From the NCBI GenBank assembly GCA_036279295.1, contig DASUJK010000076.1:4723-68722 (forward strand): a DNA stretch of 64,000 nt. The letters run 5' to 3'. The stretch is from DATEPR01 sp036279295 (GTDB lineage Bacteria > Actinomycetota > Actinomycetes > Mycobacteriales > Pseudonocardiaceae). The notes beneath the pieces were generated by a model, which had not been told where the DNA came from, searched no databases, and saw only the letters and a list, made by a program, of their open reading frames with translations. A program made the position numbers and the translations under genes. Shown here one piece after another: positions 1-7,960 of this stretch (position 1 is its first letter; every line of letters starts with the position of its first letter).

Positions 1-242
1 GCGCTCGGCACGACGGTGGCGCGCAGTCGGACCGGGCCGGTCAGCAGCAGGCCGTGCTCGTCGGCTTGGTCCACGCGCAGCCGGACCGGCCAGCGGAACA
101 ACTCGACCTCATCGCCGGCCGCGAGCTGGTCCACGGTCGCGTGGACGCGGAACGGGGCGAGACCCCGGCGCAGCAGCCACGGCTCGGCCAGCGCGGCGGC
201 CACCGTGCGGGCCGGCGCCGCCACCGGAATGGTCTCGATCAC
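1..242 (-). CDS. Unknown protein, N-terminal part, runs off the left edge
   Basis: An open frame begins with GTG at 242 and continues to the window edge, giving about 80 residues that start MIETIPVAAPARTVAAAL. It lies 44 nt downstream of the histidine kinase stop and on the same strand, so it may be the third gene of the two-component operon. The visible part alternates hydrophobic strands and has an early helix-like segment, which would suit a polyketide-cyclase/SRPBCC-type or other small beta-rich domain, but no diagnostic motif is visible. No clear ribosome binding site precedes the GTG, so the start is a choice based on coding character. The C-terminus is missing, and I assign no function. 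Confidence 0.5.
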   Translation of the reverse strand, partial: MIETIPVAAPARTVAAALAEPWLLRRGLAPFRVHATVDQLAAGDEVELFRWPVRLRVDQADEHGLLLTGPVRLRATVVPS

Positions 243-286
243 CTCGGTGATCCTGCCCGGCCGGCACCTGCCCCGATCGGGTGACC

Positions 287-1648
287 TCAGTCGGTCCGGC
301 CGACCAGACCCGGCCAGCGGGCCTCGAACCGGGCCCCGCCGTCCGGCGACTCGCCGACCGACACCGTGCCACCCCGGCGGCGCACCACCTCGGCGACCAG
401 GGCCAGCCCGAGCCCGAACCCGCCGGTCGCGCGGCCGCGGTCGTCGTGCACCCGGTAGAAGCGGTCGAACACCTTCGACCGGTGCTCCTCCGGCACACCG
501 CTGCCGTCGTCATCCACCAGCAGGCGCGCACCACCACCCGCGGTGGGCAGCACGAAGACCGTGACGTGCGCCCTGGCGTGCCGGACCGCGTTGCGCAACA
601 GGTTGTCCAGCACCAGGTCCAACTCCCCGGTCGACGCCCACACCGAGGACGACCTCGTGGGTACCCGCAGCCGCACGGAGGGCCCGTCGGCGGCCAGCCG
701 CCCCACCGCCGACTGCGCCGCGAGCGCGAGATCCACCGGTCCGGCCGACGGCAGTTCGCCCGCGTCCGACCGGGACAGCACCAACAGGTCGTCGATCAGC
801 GCGGACAGCCGTTCCGACTCGGCGACGACCTCGGTCAGCACCTCCTGCGCGAACGCCGCATCCGGGTGCAGGACAGCCACCTCGGCCTGCGCGCGGATCG
901 AGGCCACCGGTGAGCGCAACTCGTGCGCGGCGTCCCCGGTGAACCGCTGCAACCGCAGCCGCGCCTCGTCCCGGCGGGCCAGCAGGCCGTTGATCGCCTC
1001 GGCCATGGCCCGCAGCTCGTCCCTGGCCTCGGGCACCGGCAGCCGCTGTCCGGGCGGCAGGGCGGTGGCCGCCAGCCGGGTCCGGTGCACCGGCCGCAGC
1101 GACGCGCGCACGGTGCACCAGGCGGCCACCCCGGCCACGGCGGCACCGAGTACGGCGACCAGCAGCAGCCACTGGAAGTTCAGCCACCGCACCCGGTCAT
1201 AGCCGACCAGGGCGGCACCGGCCACGACCAGCCGCTGGCTGCCGTCCGGTGTGTTGACCACCGAGCCCAGCCAGCGGATCGGTGGTGTGCCGGCCGTGTT
1301 CAGCACGGCCTCGCCCGCCTGCAGGGTCTGCACCTGGTCGGCGTCCAGCGGCACGGCTGGCCCGCCGTCCATCGGATCACCGGCCCGGTCCAGCACCCGA
1401 ACGGTGATGTCACCCGGCGCGGCGGTGGGCTGTCGGCCCTGTTGGACCAGGGCGGACGCCGAGTCCAGGCGGGTGTGTAGATCGGTGTCGGCGGCGTCGG
1501 TGAGCAGGCCGCCCTGCAGGCCGCTGACGAATTTGGCCAGCAGCACCAGGCACACCAGGGTGGCGGTCGCGACCACCAGGGTGATCCGCGATCGCACCGT
1601 CCGCCGTAGCCACCAGTGGCGCAGTGTGGTCAAGCGCAGTGTGGTCAA
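287..1648 (-). CDS. Sensor histidine kinase of a two-component system
   Basis: Membrane histidine kinase of about 453 residues. Segments in order: TM1 about 21-42, an extracytoplasmic sensor loop of about 110 residues, TM2 about 158-180, HAMP about 181-233, a dimerisation/phosphoacceptor helix with AHELRSP (His about 242), then an HATPase domain with the DDDGSGVP G1 box and the GFGLGLA G2 box. It autophosphorylates on the His and passes phosphate to the regulator just upstream. The start is a TTG inside the regulator's stop (TTGA overlap), with GAGG 7 nt upstream. A 15-bp tandem duplication gives a second in-frame TTG five codons later, so the exact start is ambiguous. The signal sensed is unknown; the divergent LolA/ABC operon suggests envelope stress or an exported compound. 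Confidence 0.92.
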   Translation of the reverse strand: MTTLRLTTLRHWWLRRTVRSRITLVVATATLVCLVLLAKFVSGLQGGLLTDAADTDLHTRLDSASALVQQGRQPTAAPGDITVRVLDRAGDPMDGGPAVPLDADQVQTLQAGEAVLNTAGTPPIRWLGSVVNTPDGSQRLVVAGAALVGYDRVRWLNFQWLLLVAVLGAAVAGVAAWCTVRASLRPVHRTRLAATALPPGQRLPVPEARDELRAMAEAINGLLARRDEARLRLQRFTGDAAHELRSPVASIRAQAEVAVLHPDAAFAQEVLTEVVAESERLSALIDDLLVLSRSDAGELPSAGPVDLALAAQSAVGRLAADGPSVRLRVPTRSSSVWASTGELDLVLDNLLRNAVRHARAHVTVFVLPTAGGGARLLVDDDGSGVPEEHRSKVFDRFYRVHDDRGRATGGFGLGLALVAEVVRRRGGTVSVGESPDGGARFEARWPGLVGRTD

Positions 1649-1650
1649 GC
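1621..1650. repeat. Exact 15-bp tandem duplication at regulator stop / kinase start
   Basis: Two identical copies of GCAGTGTGGTCAAGC lie head to tail. Read on the minus strand, the first copy contains the response regulator stop codon and the kinase TTG start, and the second repeats both signals 15 nt further. The kinase N-terminus therefore reads LTTLR twice. Confidence 0.9.
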
Positions 1651-2355
1651 TCCGGCCTCGCCGAGCGCGTCGTCCAGATCAGCCGTGGTGACGACGTAGC
1701 CGTGGCCACGAACGGTCCGCAGGACATCGCCGGCGCCTGCCGCTTCGAGCTTCCGGCGCAGGTAGCCGACATAGACCTCGACGGCATTGCGGGTGGCCGC
1801 CTGCTCGTCACCCCAGACCGCGCGGAGCAGTTCGTCCTTCGTGACCACGACGCCCGCCCGGCCGGCCAACACGTCGAGCACGGCGAACTCGCGGGGGCTC
1901 AGCGGCACCACGACCCCGGCCCAGCGCACCTGGCGCTTCGACCGCTCCACATCGAGATCACCGATCCGCACCGACTGCCGGGCATCCGATGTGGACCGCC
2001 GGAGCAGCGCACGGACCTGCGCCACCAACACCCGGAACGAGAACGGTTTCACCAGGTAACCGTCCGCGCCCAGGTCCAGCCCGTCGGCTTGGTCCACCTC
2101 GCCGTCCTTGGCCGAGACCAGCAGGACCGGCGTGTGCACCCCCTCGGCCCGCAGCCGCTCCAGCACCCGGTACCCGGACAGGCCGGGCAGCATGATGTCC
2201 AGCAGCACGACGTCAAAAGCACCGGTCAGCGCCGCGCGCAACGCGCCCGGCCCGTCGGCGGCACCCACGACGTCCATCCCCTCCGCGGTCAAGCCGCGCT
2301 CCAGCGCGCGGCGCACCCCCGGTTCGTCGTCCGCGACAAGCACCCGTGGCCTCAC
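1645..2355 (-). CDS. OmpR/PhoB-family response regulator
   Basis: Response regulator of 236 residues. The receiver domain (about 1-120) has the acidic pair ADDE, phosphoacceptor Asp53 in LLDIMLPG and the conserved Lys103 in LVKPF. The C-terminal winged-helix domain (about 135-225) ends with the usual TVRGHGYVV hairpin. It is the first gene of the pair and overlaps the kinase by 4 nt. The start is GTG at 2355 with no evident Shine-Dalgarno sequence, so the mRNA may be leaderless. It is divergent from the LolA-like gene, and the 132-bp gap holds a four-copy direct repeat with spacing typical of OmpR-family binding sites, so it probably controls that operon. Confidence 0.95.
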   Translation of the reverse strand: MRPRVLVADDEPGVRRALERGLTAEGMDVVGAADGPGALRAALTGAFDVVLLDIMLPGLSGYRVLERLRAEGVHTPVLLVSAKDGEVDQADGLDLGADGYLVKPFSFRVLVAQVRALLRRSTSDARQSVRIGDLDVERSKRQVRWAGVVVPLSPREFAVLDVLAGRAGVVVTKDELLRAVWGDEQAATRNAVEVYVGYLRRKLEAAGAGDVLRTVRGHGYVVTTADLDDALGEAGA

Positions 2356-2396
2356 AGGGACAGAATGCCGGTATCCGAGGGTTCCGCACCGGTGGT

Positions 2397-2443
2397 TCTC
2401 AGCGGTCTCTCAGCAAGCCGGGTGCTCTCAGCGCCATCTCAGC
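2397..2443. promoter_or_regulatory. Candidate response-regulator box: four TCTCAGC direct repeats
   Basis: TCTCAGC occurs exactly at 2397, 2408, 2426 and 2437, so the starts are 11, 18 and 11 bp apart. The second and fourth copies extend into a longer repeat, CTCAGC-NN-GCCGGGTGC. Two pairs of direct repeats about one helical turn apart are the classic layout for OmpR/PhoB dimers. The box sits between the divergent response regulator gene and the LolA-like gene, 45-91 bp upstream of the latter. Confidence 0.6.
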
Positions 2444-2487
2444 TTGCCGGGTGCAGGCTCGGAGTCACCGGAAACGGAGGAGGAGAA

Positions 2488-3537
2488 ATGGACCGCAGGA
2501 AAGCGACGCTGGGGGCAGCGGTAGCGGGTGTGCTGGCAGGCGCGGTGGCACTCGGATTCGTCGCGGCACCCGCTGGGGCAGGCCAGTCCCCCACACTGCC
2601 GAAGACGACACCGGACGCACTCGTCCAGTCGGTGCTGACCGCGTCGGCACCGGCCATGGCGGGCACGGTGGAGATCGTGAACAACCTGGGCCTGCCGTCG
2701 GTGCCCGGCCTGCCCACCCAGGTGGCCGACGGCACGAGTCAGATCCGGGTGTGGACCGACGGCAAGGACCGCAGCCGCATCTCGATCCCGTCGGCGGACA
2801 GCGAACAGACCATCGTGGACAGCGGTTCGACCATCTACGAGTGGGATTCGACCGATCGCACGGTCACGGAACACTCGCTGAAGAATGACGCCGAGCACGC
2901 CAAGACCAAGGCGGACCAGCAGGACCTCGACCCGGCCACCGCGGCCAAGGACCTGGTGTCGGCCGTGAAGGCGACCAGCACGGTGAGCGTGGACGGCACC
3001 GACACGGTCGCCGACCGCCCCGCCTACGAGCTGGTGCTCGCGCCGAAGCCGGGCGAGCGGACGCTGCTGCGTGAGGTGCGGATCGCGGTCGACGCGCAGA
3101 CGCACATCCCGCTGCGGCTGACCGTGCTGGCCGACAACACGAACACGCCTGCCGTGCAGATCGGGTTCACCAGCATCGACATGGGCGCGCAGGACCCGTC
3201 GCTGTTCCAGTTCACCGTGCCGAAGGGCGCCACCGTGGTCAACGGTGACGGCAAGGACCAGCACTCTACCGACAGGGCAACCGCGACCGACCCGAAGCTC
3301 GTCGGGTCCGGTTGGGACACGGTCGTGGTGGCCAAGGTGCCCAACAACTCGGGCAAGGCCAATGCCGACCAGATGCTGGGCCTGGTCAAGCGGTTCGCCA
3401 CCCCGGTGCACGGCTCGTGGGGTTCGGGCTGGGTCATCGGCACCAACGTCGGCAACGCACTGTTGACGTCGGACGGCAGGGTCGCGGTCGGGTTCGTGCC
3501 GCAGCAGGTCCTGTTCCAGGCGCTGAGCAGCAAGTGA
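2488..3537 (+). CDS. LolA/RseB-like secreted or lipid-anchored envelope protein
   Basis: Protein of 349 residues, starting at ATG 2488 after a strong GGAGGAGG site 4 nt upstream. A signal peptide (about 1-31; charged MDRRK, hydrophobic stretch, AGAG region) predicts export. The mature part has the extended beta-sheet pattern of LolA/MucB-type lipoprotein-carrier folds, with segments like TIYEWDSTDRTVTEH and a late FQFTVPKGATVV strand. In actinobacteria such proteins are thought to bind lipid or lipoprotein in the envelope; there is no outer-membrane Lol system here. Its stop overlaps the GTG start of an ABC ATPase, so it probably works with that exporter. The exact ligand is unknown. Confidence 0.8.
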   Translation: MDRRKATLGAAVAGVLAGAVALGFVAAPAGAGQSPTLPKTTPDALVQSVLTASAPAMAGTVEIVNNLGLPSVPGLPTQVADGTSQIRVWTDGKDRSRISIPSADSEQTIVDSGSTIYEWDSTDRTVTEHSLKNDAEHAKTKADQQDLDPATAAKDLVSAVKATSTVSVDGTDTVADRPAYELVLAPKPGERTLLREVRIAVDAQTHIPLRLTVLADNTNTPAVQIGFTSIDMGAQDPSLFQFTVPKGATVVNGDGKDQHSTDRATATDPKLVGSGWDTVVVAKVPNNSGKANADQMLGLVKRFATPVHGSWGSGWVIGTNVGNALLTSDGRVAVGFVPQQVLFQALSSK

Positions 3538-4547
3538 CAACGGGGGAAACGGCCGTCGCGGCCGCAACCGAGGTGGGCGCCGAGTTCTCGGCGCCCACCT
3601 CGGGCGGCACGGCGGTCCGTACCACAGGACTACGCAAGATCTTCCGTGGCACGGTCGCGGTCGACCACCTCGATCTGGACGTGCCGGCGGGCAGCGTGCT
3701 GGGCATGCTCGGCCCGAACGGATCGGGCAAGACCACCACCATCCGGATGCTGCTCGGGCTGGTCCGGCCCACCGAGGGTCAGGTCGAACTGCTGGGCGAG
3801 CGGATGCCGGACGGCGCGGCCAACGCACTGCCCAAGGTCGGCGCACTGGTCGAGGGACCAGGTTTCCACCCATTTCTGTCCGGTGTGGACAACCTGCGCC
3901 GAGTGGCGGCCGCTGAACCCCGGTTGCCCACCAAGGCGATCAACGCGGCGGTCACCGACGCCCTGGAACGGGTCGGACTGACCGCGGCGGGCCACCGCAA
4001 GTACCGGGGTTACTCGCTGGGCATGAAGCAGCGGCTCGGCCTCGCGGCCGCGCTGCTCGTGCCGAGGGAACTGGTGGTGCTGGACGAGCCGACCAACGGT
4101 CTGGACCCGGCCGGCACCCGCGAGATCCGCAGGGTGATCGGCGAGTTGCACGGAGCCGGCACGACGGTGCTGGTGTCGTCCCACCTGCTGTCCGAAGTGG
4201 AGGCCACCTGCACGCACGTAGCCGTGCTGCACAAGGGGAACGTGGTCGCACAAGGTGAGCTGGCGCCGCTGCTGGAGGCCGGTAACCCCACTCTACTCGT
4301 GACCACGACTGATCGCACTCAAGGAGTGGAAGCGTTGCGGGACAACAGGATCGGCGTCCGAATGGTGGACGACGGTCTACTGGTGGACCTGGCCGGCACG
4401 TCGGCACCGGCCGTCGTGGAGACGCTGGTCCGGGCCAACGTGCCCGTGCACGAGGTGCGCAGGCAGCGGGCCGACCTTGAGGAACTGTTCGCGCGGCTGA
4501 CCGAGTCGGCGCCGGACGACAACGCGGAGCGGGAGGGAGTCCGATGA
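3534..4547 (+). CDS. ABC transporter ATP-binding protein (ABC-2 exporter)
   Basis: Cytoplasmic ATPase of 337 residues. Walker A is GPNGSGKT (about 60-67), the signature is YSLGMKQRL, Walker B is VVLDEPTNGLD and the switch His is in VSSHLLSE. The length and the C-terminal domain fit the CcmA/BcrA-type drug or lipid exporters. The GTG start at 3534 overlaps the stop of the LolA-like gene (GTGA), and its own stop overlaps the permease start (ATGA), giving a tightly coupled three-gene operon. About 30 residues precede the usual domain start, rich in Ala, Thr and Glu. Substrate unknown. Confidence 0.95.
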   Translation: MTTGETAVAAATEVGAEFSAPTSGGTAVRTTGLRKIFRGTVAVDHLDLDVPAGSVLGMLGPNGSGKTTTIRMLLGLVRPTEGQVELLGERMPDGAANALPKVGALVEGPGFHPFLSGVDNLRRVAAAEPRLPTKAINAAVTDALERVGLTAAGHRKYRGYSLGMKQRLGLAAALLVPRELVVLDEPTNGLDPAGTREIRRVIGELHGAGTTVLVSSHLLSEVEATCTHVAVLHKGNVVAQGELAPLLEAGNPTLLVTTTDRTQGVEALRDNRIGVRMVDDGLLVDLAGTSAPAVVETLVRANVPVHEVRRQRADLEELFARLTESAPDDNAEREGVR

Positions 4548-5401
4548 CCGCCGCGACCATGACGGCACCCGTCTATCGCACTGCCGGCACCGCACCGCTG
4601 GGCCGGCTGATCTGGTCCGAGCTGAGGTGGGTGTTCAAGCGGCCACGGACATGGATCGCGTTGATCCTGCTCGGGCTGGTGCCGGTGGTCATCGCGATCG
4701 GCATCCGGGTCGGCGACAACGGCCCCCGGGGTGGCGGTGGTGGGCTGATCGCGAATCTGGCCGGTAACGGCCTGGTGCTGCCGATCGCGTCGCTGAGCAT
4801 CACGCTGGCCATCCTGTTGCCGCTGGTCGGAGCGATGTGGTCAGCCGACGCACTGGCCGGCGAGGCATCGCACAGCACGTTGCGCTACCTGCTGGTGGCG
4901 CCGGTCAGCCGGGTGCGGCTGCTCGTGGTGAAGTCGATCGGCGTGGCCACGGCGGTGCTCGCCGCGTGCGTACTGATCGCCGTGGTCGGCATGGTCGCCG
5001 GGTACCTGATCCTCGGGTCGGGCGAGCTGCTCACCCTGTCCGGCACAACACTGTCGTTCGGCGCGGCCGTGGGCCGGATCGCGTTGGCCGTCGCGTGGGT
5101 CGCGGTGCAGGTGTGGGCGGTGTGCGCCATCGCGCTGGCGGTGTCGGCGTGCACGGAACACCCGATGGTGGTCATGGCGTCGACGCTGGCCGGGGCCGTC
5201 GTGCTGGGTGTGCTGAGCAGCATCCCGGCGCTGGACTGGCTGCAACCGTACCTGTTGACGAACTCCTGGGCGTCGCTGATCGACGTGCTGCGGGACCCGG
5301 TACCGACCGCTGGGCTGCTGCACGGGCTGGCCGAGGCGGGGTGCTATGCCGTGATCGGCTGGTCGCTCGCGTTGGCGCGGATGGTGACGAAGGACGGTTA
5401 G
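4544..5401 (+). CDS. ABC-2 type transporter permease
   Basis: Integral membrane protein of 285 residues with about six transmembrane segments, beginning near residue 39 (WIALILLGLVPVVIAIGIRV) and ending near the C-terminus. The conserved SADALAGEASHSTLRYLL region before the third segment is typical of ABC-2/CcmB-like permeases that load and export hydrophobic substrates. It overlaps the ATPase gene by 4 nt and ends directly against the start of the pterin dehydratase gene. Presumably it forms the channel of the exporter whose ATPase is immediately upstream. Confidence 0.93.
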   Translation: MTAATMTAPVYRTAGTAPLGRLIWSELRWVFKRPRTWIALILLGLVPVVIAIGIRVGDNGPRGGGGGLIANLAGNGLVLPIASLSITLAILLPLVGAMWSADALAGEASHSTLRYLLVAPVSRVRLLVVKSIGVATAVLAACVLIAVVGMVAGYLILGSGELLTLSGTTLSFGAAVGRIALAVAWVAVQVWAVCAIALAVSACTEHPMVVMASTLAGAVVLGVLSSIPALDWLQPYLLTNSWASLIDVLRDPVPTAGLLHGLAEAGCYAVIGWSLALARMVTKDG

Positions 5402-5707
5402 ATGGGTCGCATGAGTGAACTACTCGGCGACGAAGCCATCGAGCAGGGCCTGGCCGGACTGACCGGCTGGCGGCGGGACGGCCAGGCCCTGGTCCGCACC
5501 GTGGAACTGGCCGACTTCCCACAGGCCATCGAGGTGGTCGATCGGGTCGCGGAATTCGCGGAGCGCACCGACCACCACCCCGACATCGACATCCGCTGGC
5601 GCACGCTCACGTTCACGTGCAGTACCCACTCGGCTGGCGGTGTCACCCAGGCTGATCTGGGCTTGGCCGGCGAGATCAACGCGACCATCGAGCGGATCCA
5701 GGCCTAG
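5402..5707 (+). CDS. phhB: 4a-hydroxytetrahydrobiopterin (pterin-4a-carbinolamine) dehydratase
   Basis: Protein of 101 residues, the normal size for the PCD/DCoH family. The family signature is present: HHPDIDIRWRTLTF with the catalytic HH pair, followed by STHSAGGVTQADLGLA. The enzyme dehydrates the carbinolamine formed by aromatic amino acid hydroxylases, regenerating the pterin cofactor; in actinobacteria without such hydroxylases a role in molybdopterin or folate side reactions has also been proposed. ATG 5402 directly follows the permease stop with AAGGA 6 nt upstream; ATG 5411 is an alternative. Its stop interleaves with that of the convergent glycosyltransferase. Confidence 0.9.
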   Translation: MGRMSELLGDEAIEQGLAGLTGWRRDGQALVRTVELADFPQAIEVVDRVAEFAERTDHHPDIDIRWRTLTFTCSTHSAGGVTQADLGLAGEINATIERIQA

Positions 5708-6984
5708 CTGGCAGCCACCTCGTCGGTGACGACCACCGGCGCCGGCTCGGCCGGCGCCGGGCGGCGCTGCTTGTGCAGCGCGACCGCGATGGTGATCAGT
5801 GTCAGCATCCCGCACACCGGGTAGATCCAGCCGAGCGCTGATGCGTACCAAGGCCGGGAGATCACCCAGATGGATGGCTGTAGTTCCAGCAGGAACGAGA
5901 TCAGGTAGCTGCCGGTGGCCAACAGCCACACGATCGCGGTGGTGGTGACGAGCCGACTGCCGGCCGGGCGGCCGTAGAGCAACCACAGGATCGCGGGCAC
6001 CACCCACACCCAGTGATGGCTCCACGAGATGGGTGAGACGAGCAGGGTGAAGAACTGGACGGCGAGAATGCCGGCCAGCACGTCACCCGCGCGTACGGCG
6101 GCGCGGAGCGCGAAGAACAGCAGGACGAGGGCGATGACGGCGGCGACCAGCCAGATCGGGCCGGAGCCGACGTCGTAGCCGAGTGTGCGGGACAGCGCGG
6201 CACGCAGCGACTGGTTGATGGCCGACCCGACCGGGCCGATCCGGCTGGTCTCGCTCAGCAGCTGGAACCAGTACAGCCGCGACTGAGCGGGTGACACCGC
6301 CCAGGCCACGGCGACCGTGCCCGCGAACGCCACCGCCGACCAGGCAGCGGCCGCCCAGCGCTTGGTGGCCAGGAAGTAGATGCCCGACAGCGCCGGCGTG
6401 AGCTTGATACCAGCGCTGACGCCGACGCTCAGCCCGGACAACCCGGGCCGCGTGCTCGCCGTGCCGGCCAACACCACGGCGGCCAGCACCAGGTTGATCT
6501 GCCCGTAGTTCAGCGTGGTGCGCACCGGCTCCAACCACAGAGCCACAGCGGTCCACATGATCGCCCGGCGGCCCCACAAGTCCTCGGTCAGCGGGTCCAG
6601 CCCGAGGCGGCCCATCGCGGCGGTGACGCGATCCTTGGCGAGGATGCGGAACGACACCCGGATCAGCCACCACAGGGCCGCCACCGAGATGGCCTGCCAG
6701 AGCCAGCGAACCACCAGCCACGGCAGATGGGACAGCGGGATGAACACGACGGCGGCGAACGGCGGGTAGGTGAACGGCAACGGGAACTGGGCCGAGAAGT
6801 GCGCGAGGTGCCAGTCGTACAGCGTGCCGTGCAGCAGGAAGGGCGAGCCGTCCCGGTAGACCATCAGGTCGACCATCGTCATCTTCGATTGGATGGCCAC
6901 CAGGACGAACTGAACGACCAGCGAGACGCCGAGCAACCACGGGGCCACGGCCAAGATCCGAGCCTCGACGGCGCGCACGCTCAC
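5704..6984 (-). CDS. GT87-family polyprenyl-phosphate-mannose-dependent mannosyltransferase
   Basis: Polytopic membrane protein of 426 residues with about ten transmembrane helices. An early acidic motif VDLMVYRDG (about 38-46) and the FTYPPFAAVVFIPL loop match the GT87/GT-C fold of mycobacterial alpha-mannosyltransferases (PimE, Rv2181 group), which add mannose to phosphatidylinositol mannosides or lipomannan on the periplasmic face using a polyprenyl donor. The GTG start at 6984 has GGGGAG 8 nt upstream. The C-terminal tail is short, Pro/Ala rich and cytoplasmic. The precise acceptor cannot be told from sequence. Confidence 0.85.
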   Translation of the reverse strand: MSVRAVEARILAVAPWLLGVSLVVQFVLVAIQSKMTMVDLMVYRDGSPFLLHGTLYDWHLAHFSAQFPLPFTYPPFAAVVFIPLSHLPWLVVRWLWQAISVAALWWLIRVSFRILAKDRVTAAMGRLGLDPLTEDLWGRRAIMWTAVALWLEPVRTTLNYGQINLVLAAVVLAGTASTRPGLSGLSVGVSAGIKLTPALSGIYFLATKRWAAAAWSAVAFAGTVAVAWAVSPAQSRLYWFQLLSETSRIGPVGSAINQSLRAALSRTLGYDVGSGPIWLVAAVIALVLLFFALRAAVRAGDVLAGILAVQFFTLLVSPISWSHHWVWVVPAILWLLYGRPAGSRLVTTTAIVWLLATGSYLISFLLELQPSIWVISRPWYASALGWIYPVCGMLTLITIAVALHKQRRPAPAEPAPVVVTDEVAAS

Positions 6985-7159
6985 GGTCCGTTCTCCCCCT
7001 CAAGCCGTGCCGGGTGTCTGTCCCCAGTTCCCGTTCCGGTGGCCACACCAAACTACTCGGCCTTCACCCAGCCGGGTGCTACCGGTTGTGAGCTGGCCAA
7101 CTTCAGGCCACCAAATGTCGGCCCGAACGTCTGCCCTCATGAAGGAGGAATGCCCTGCA

Positions 7160-7639
7160 ATGATCAACTCCACGGTCCCCGACACCACGAACCAGCTAGT
7201 CATCGAGGCGCCCATCGGCCCCGTGACCTGCACAGATGCAGCCGTCACGCGCCGGACGGGCGTCGAAAGGGCTGCCGCCCTCACCACACCTGTCGGCGTC
7301 AACCGGATCGCAGCACTGACCGCCGTCGTCGCACTGCTCGTCGCGGTCCTGTTCACCCTCTTCGCGCTACCGGCGCGGGCAGCCATCACCGCGAAGCATG
7401 GCAGCGCCAGCACGGTCGGCAGCTCGGTCGGCAGCTCAATCGGCGGCTCGACCGCCGATGCGGGCGGCAGCGGCGTCGGCACCCCGCAGGCGCCACACCC
7501 AGTGGCCAGCCAACCGACCGGCTCGTCCGGCGCCGTCCTGTTCGGCGGCCTGTGCCTGGCCGGCATCGTCGCCACAGCGGGCGGCGTGCTCTGGTACACC
7601 GTTCGCACCCGCCGCACCCTGGACTCCGACGGCAGGTAG
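7160..7639 (+). CDS. Small membrane protein of unknown function
   Basis: Protein of 159 residues from ATG 7160, with AGGAGG 11 nt upstream (7143-7148). It has a soluble N-terminus of about 50 residues, a hydrophobic helix at about 53-75 ending PARAA, a Gly/Ser/Thr-rich extracellular linker with repeated SVGSS units, and a second helix at about 125-147 followed by RTRR. The layout suggests two membrane spans with a flexible external loop, or a signal-like segment plus a C-terminal anchor. I recognise no family. An in-frame upstream ATG at 7139 would place the ribosome site inside the gene and is less likely. Confidence 0.6.
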   Translation: MINSTVPDTTNQLVIEAPIGPVTCTDAAVTRRTGVERAAALTTPVGVNRIAALTAVVALLVAVLFTLFALPARAAITAKHGSASTVGSSVGSSIGGSTADAGGSGVGTPQAPHPVASQPTGSSGAVLFGGLCLAGIVATAGGVLWYTVRTRRTLDSDGR

Positions 7640-7698
7640 CTCGATCCGATCAGGCGTTGAGAGCGGAACTCCACCACATGGCGGTCGCCGATCAGCGC

Positions 7699-7878
7699 CT
7701 ACGGTCCAGCCGCCCCGGGTGGCGCGATGCCGAGTCCCATGACGTCAACCGACGAAACTGTCAGTTCTCGCGCACCATCGCTCGTGCCGACACCATCGGT
7801 GAACGACACCACAACCTCGTCACCGGCGATGCTGTCATCGGATGTCCAACGAACGGCTGTCGCTCGCACCTTCGCCAC
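7699..7878 (-). CDS. Possible small protein or gene remnant upstream-antisense of the ychF end
   Basis: A 59-residue open frame from GTG 7878 to TAG at 7699-7701, beginning MAKVRATAVRW and containing GDEVVVSFTDGVGTSDGAR. Amino-acid usage looks protein-like (alternating beta pattern) but codon bias is weaker than in neighbouring genes and no good ribosome site is visible. It lies in the 297-bp spacer between the convergent small membrane protein gene and ychF. It could be a genuine short gene or a decayed fragment. Confidence 0.25.
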   Translation of the reverse strand: MAKVRATAVRWTSDDSIAGDEVVVSFTDGVGTSDGARELTVSSVDVMGLGIAPPGAAGP

Positions 7879-7918
7879 GAAGAACGCCTAGGAGACGGTG
7901 AGAGAGTCGGACATCCGA

Positions 7919-7960
7919 CCGGAACTACACCCGGAACTACACATTGAAGCGGAACTCCAC
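7919..7960. repeat. 12-bp tandem duplication spanning the ychF stop codon
   Basis: CCGGAACTACAC occurs twice in tandem (7919-7930 and 7931-7942); a third imperfect copy, GCGGAACTCCAC (7949-7960), encodes the last VEFR of YchF. The second unit holds the YchF TAG stop. A further 15-bp match to the same region, GCGGAACTCCACCAC, occurs about 285 bp away near 7664. Confidence 0.8.
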
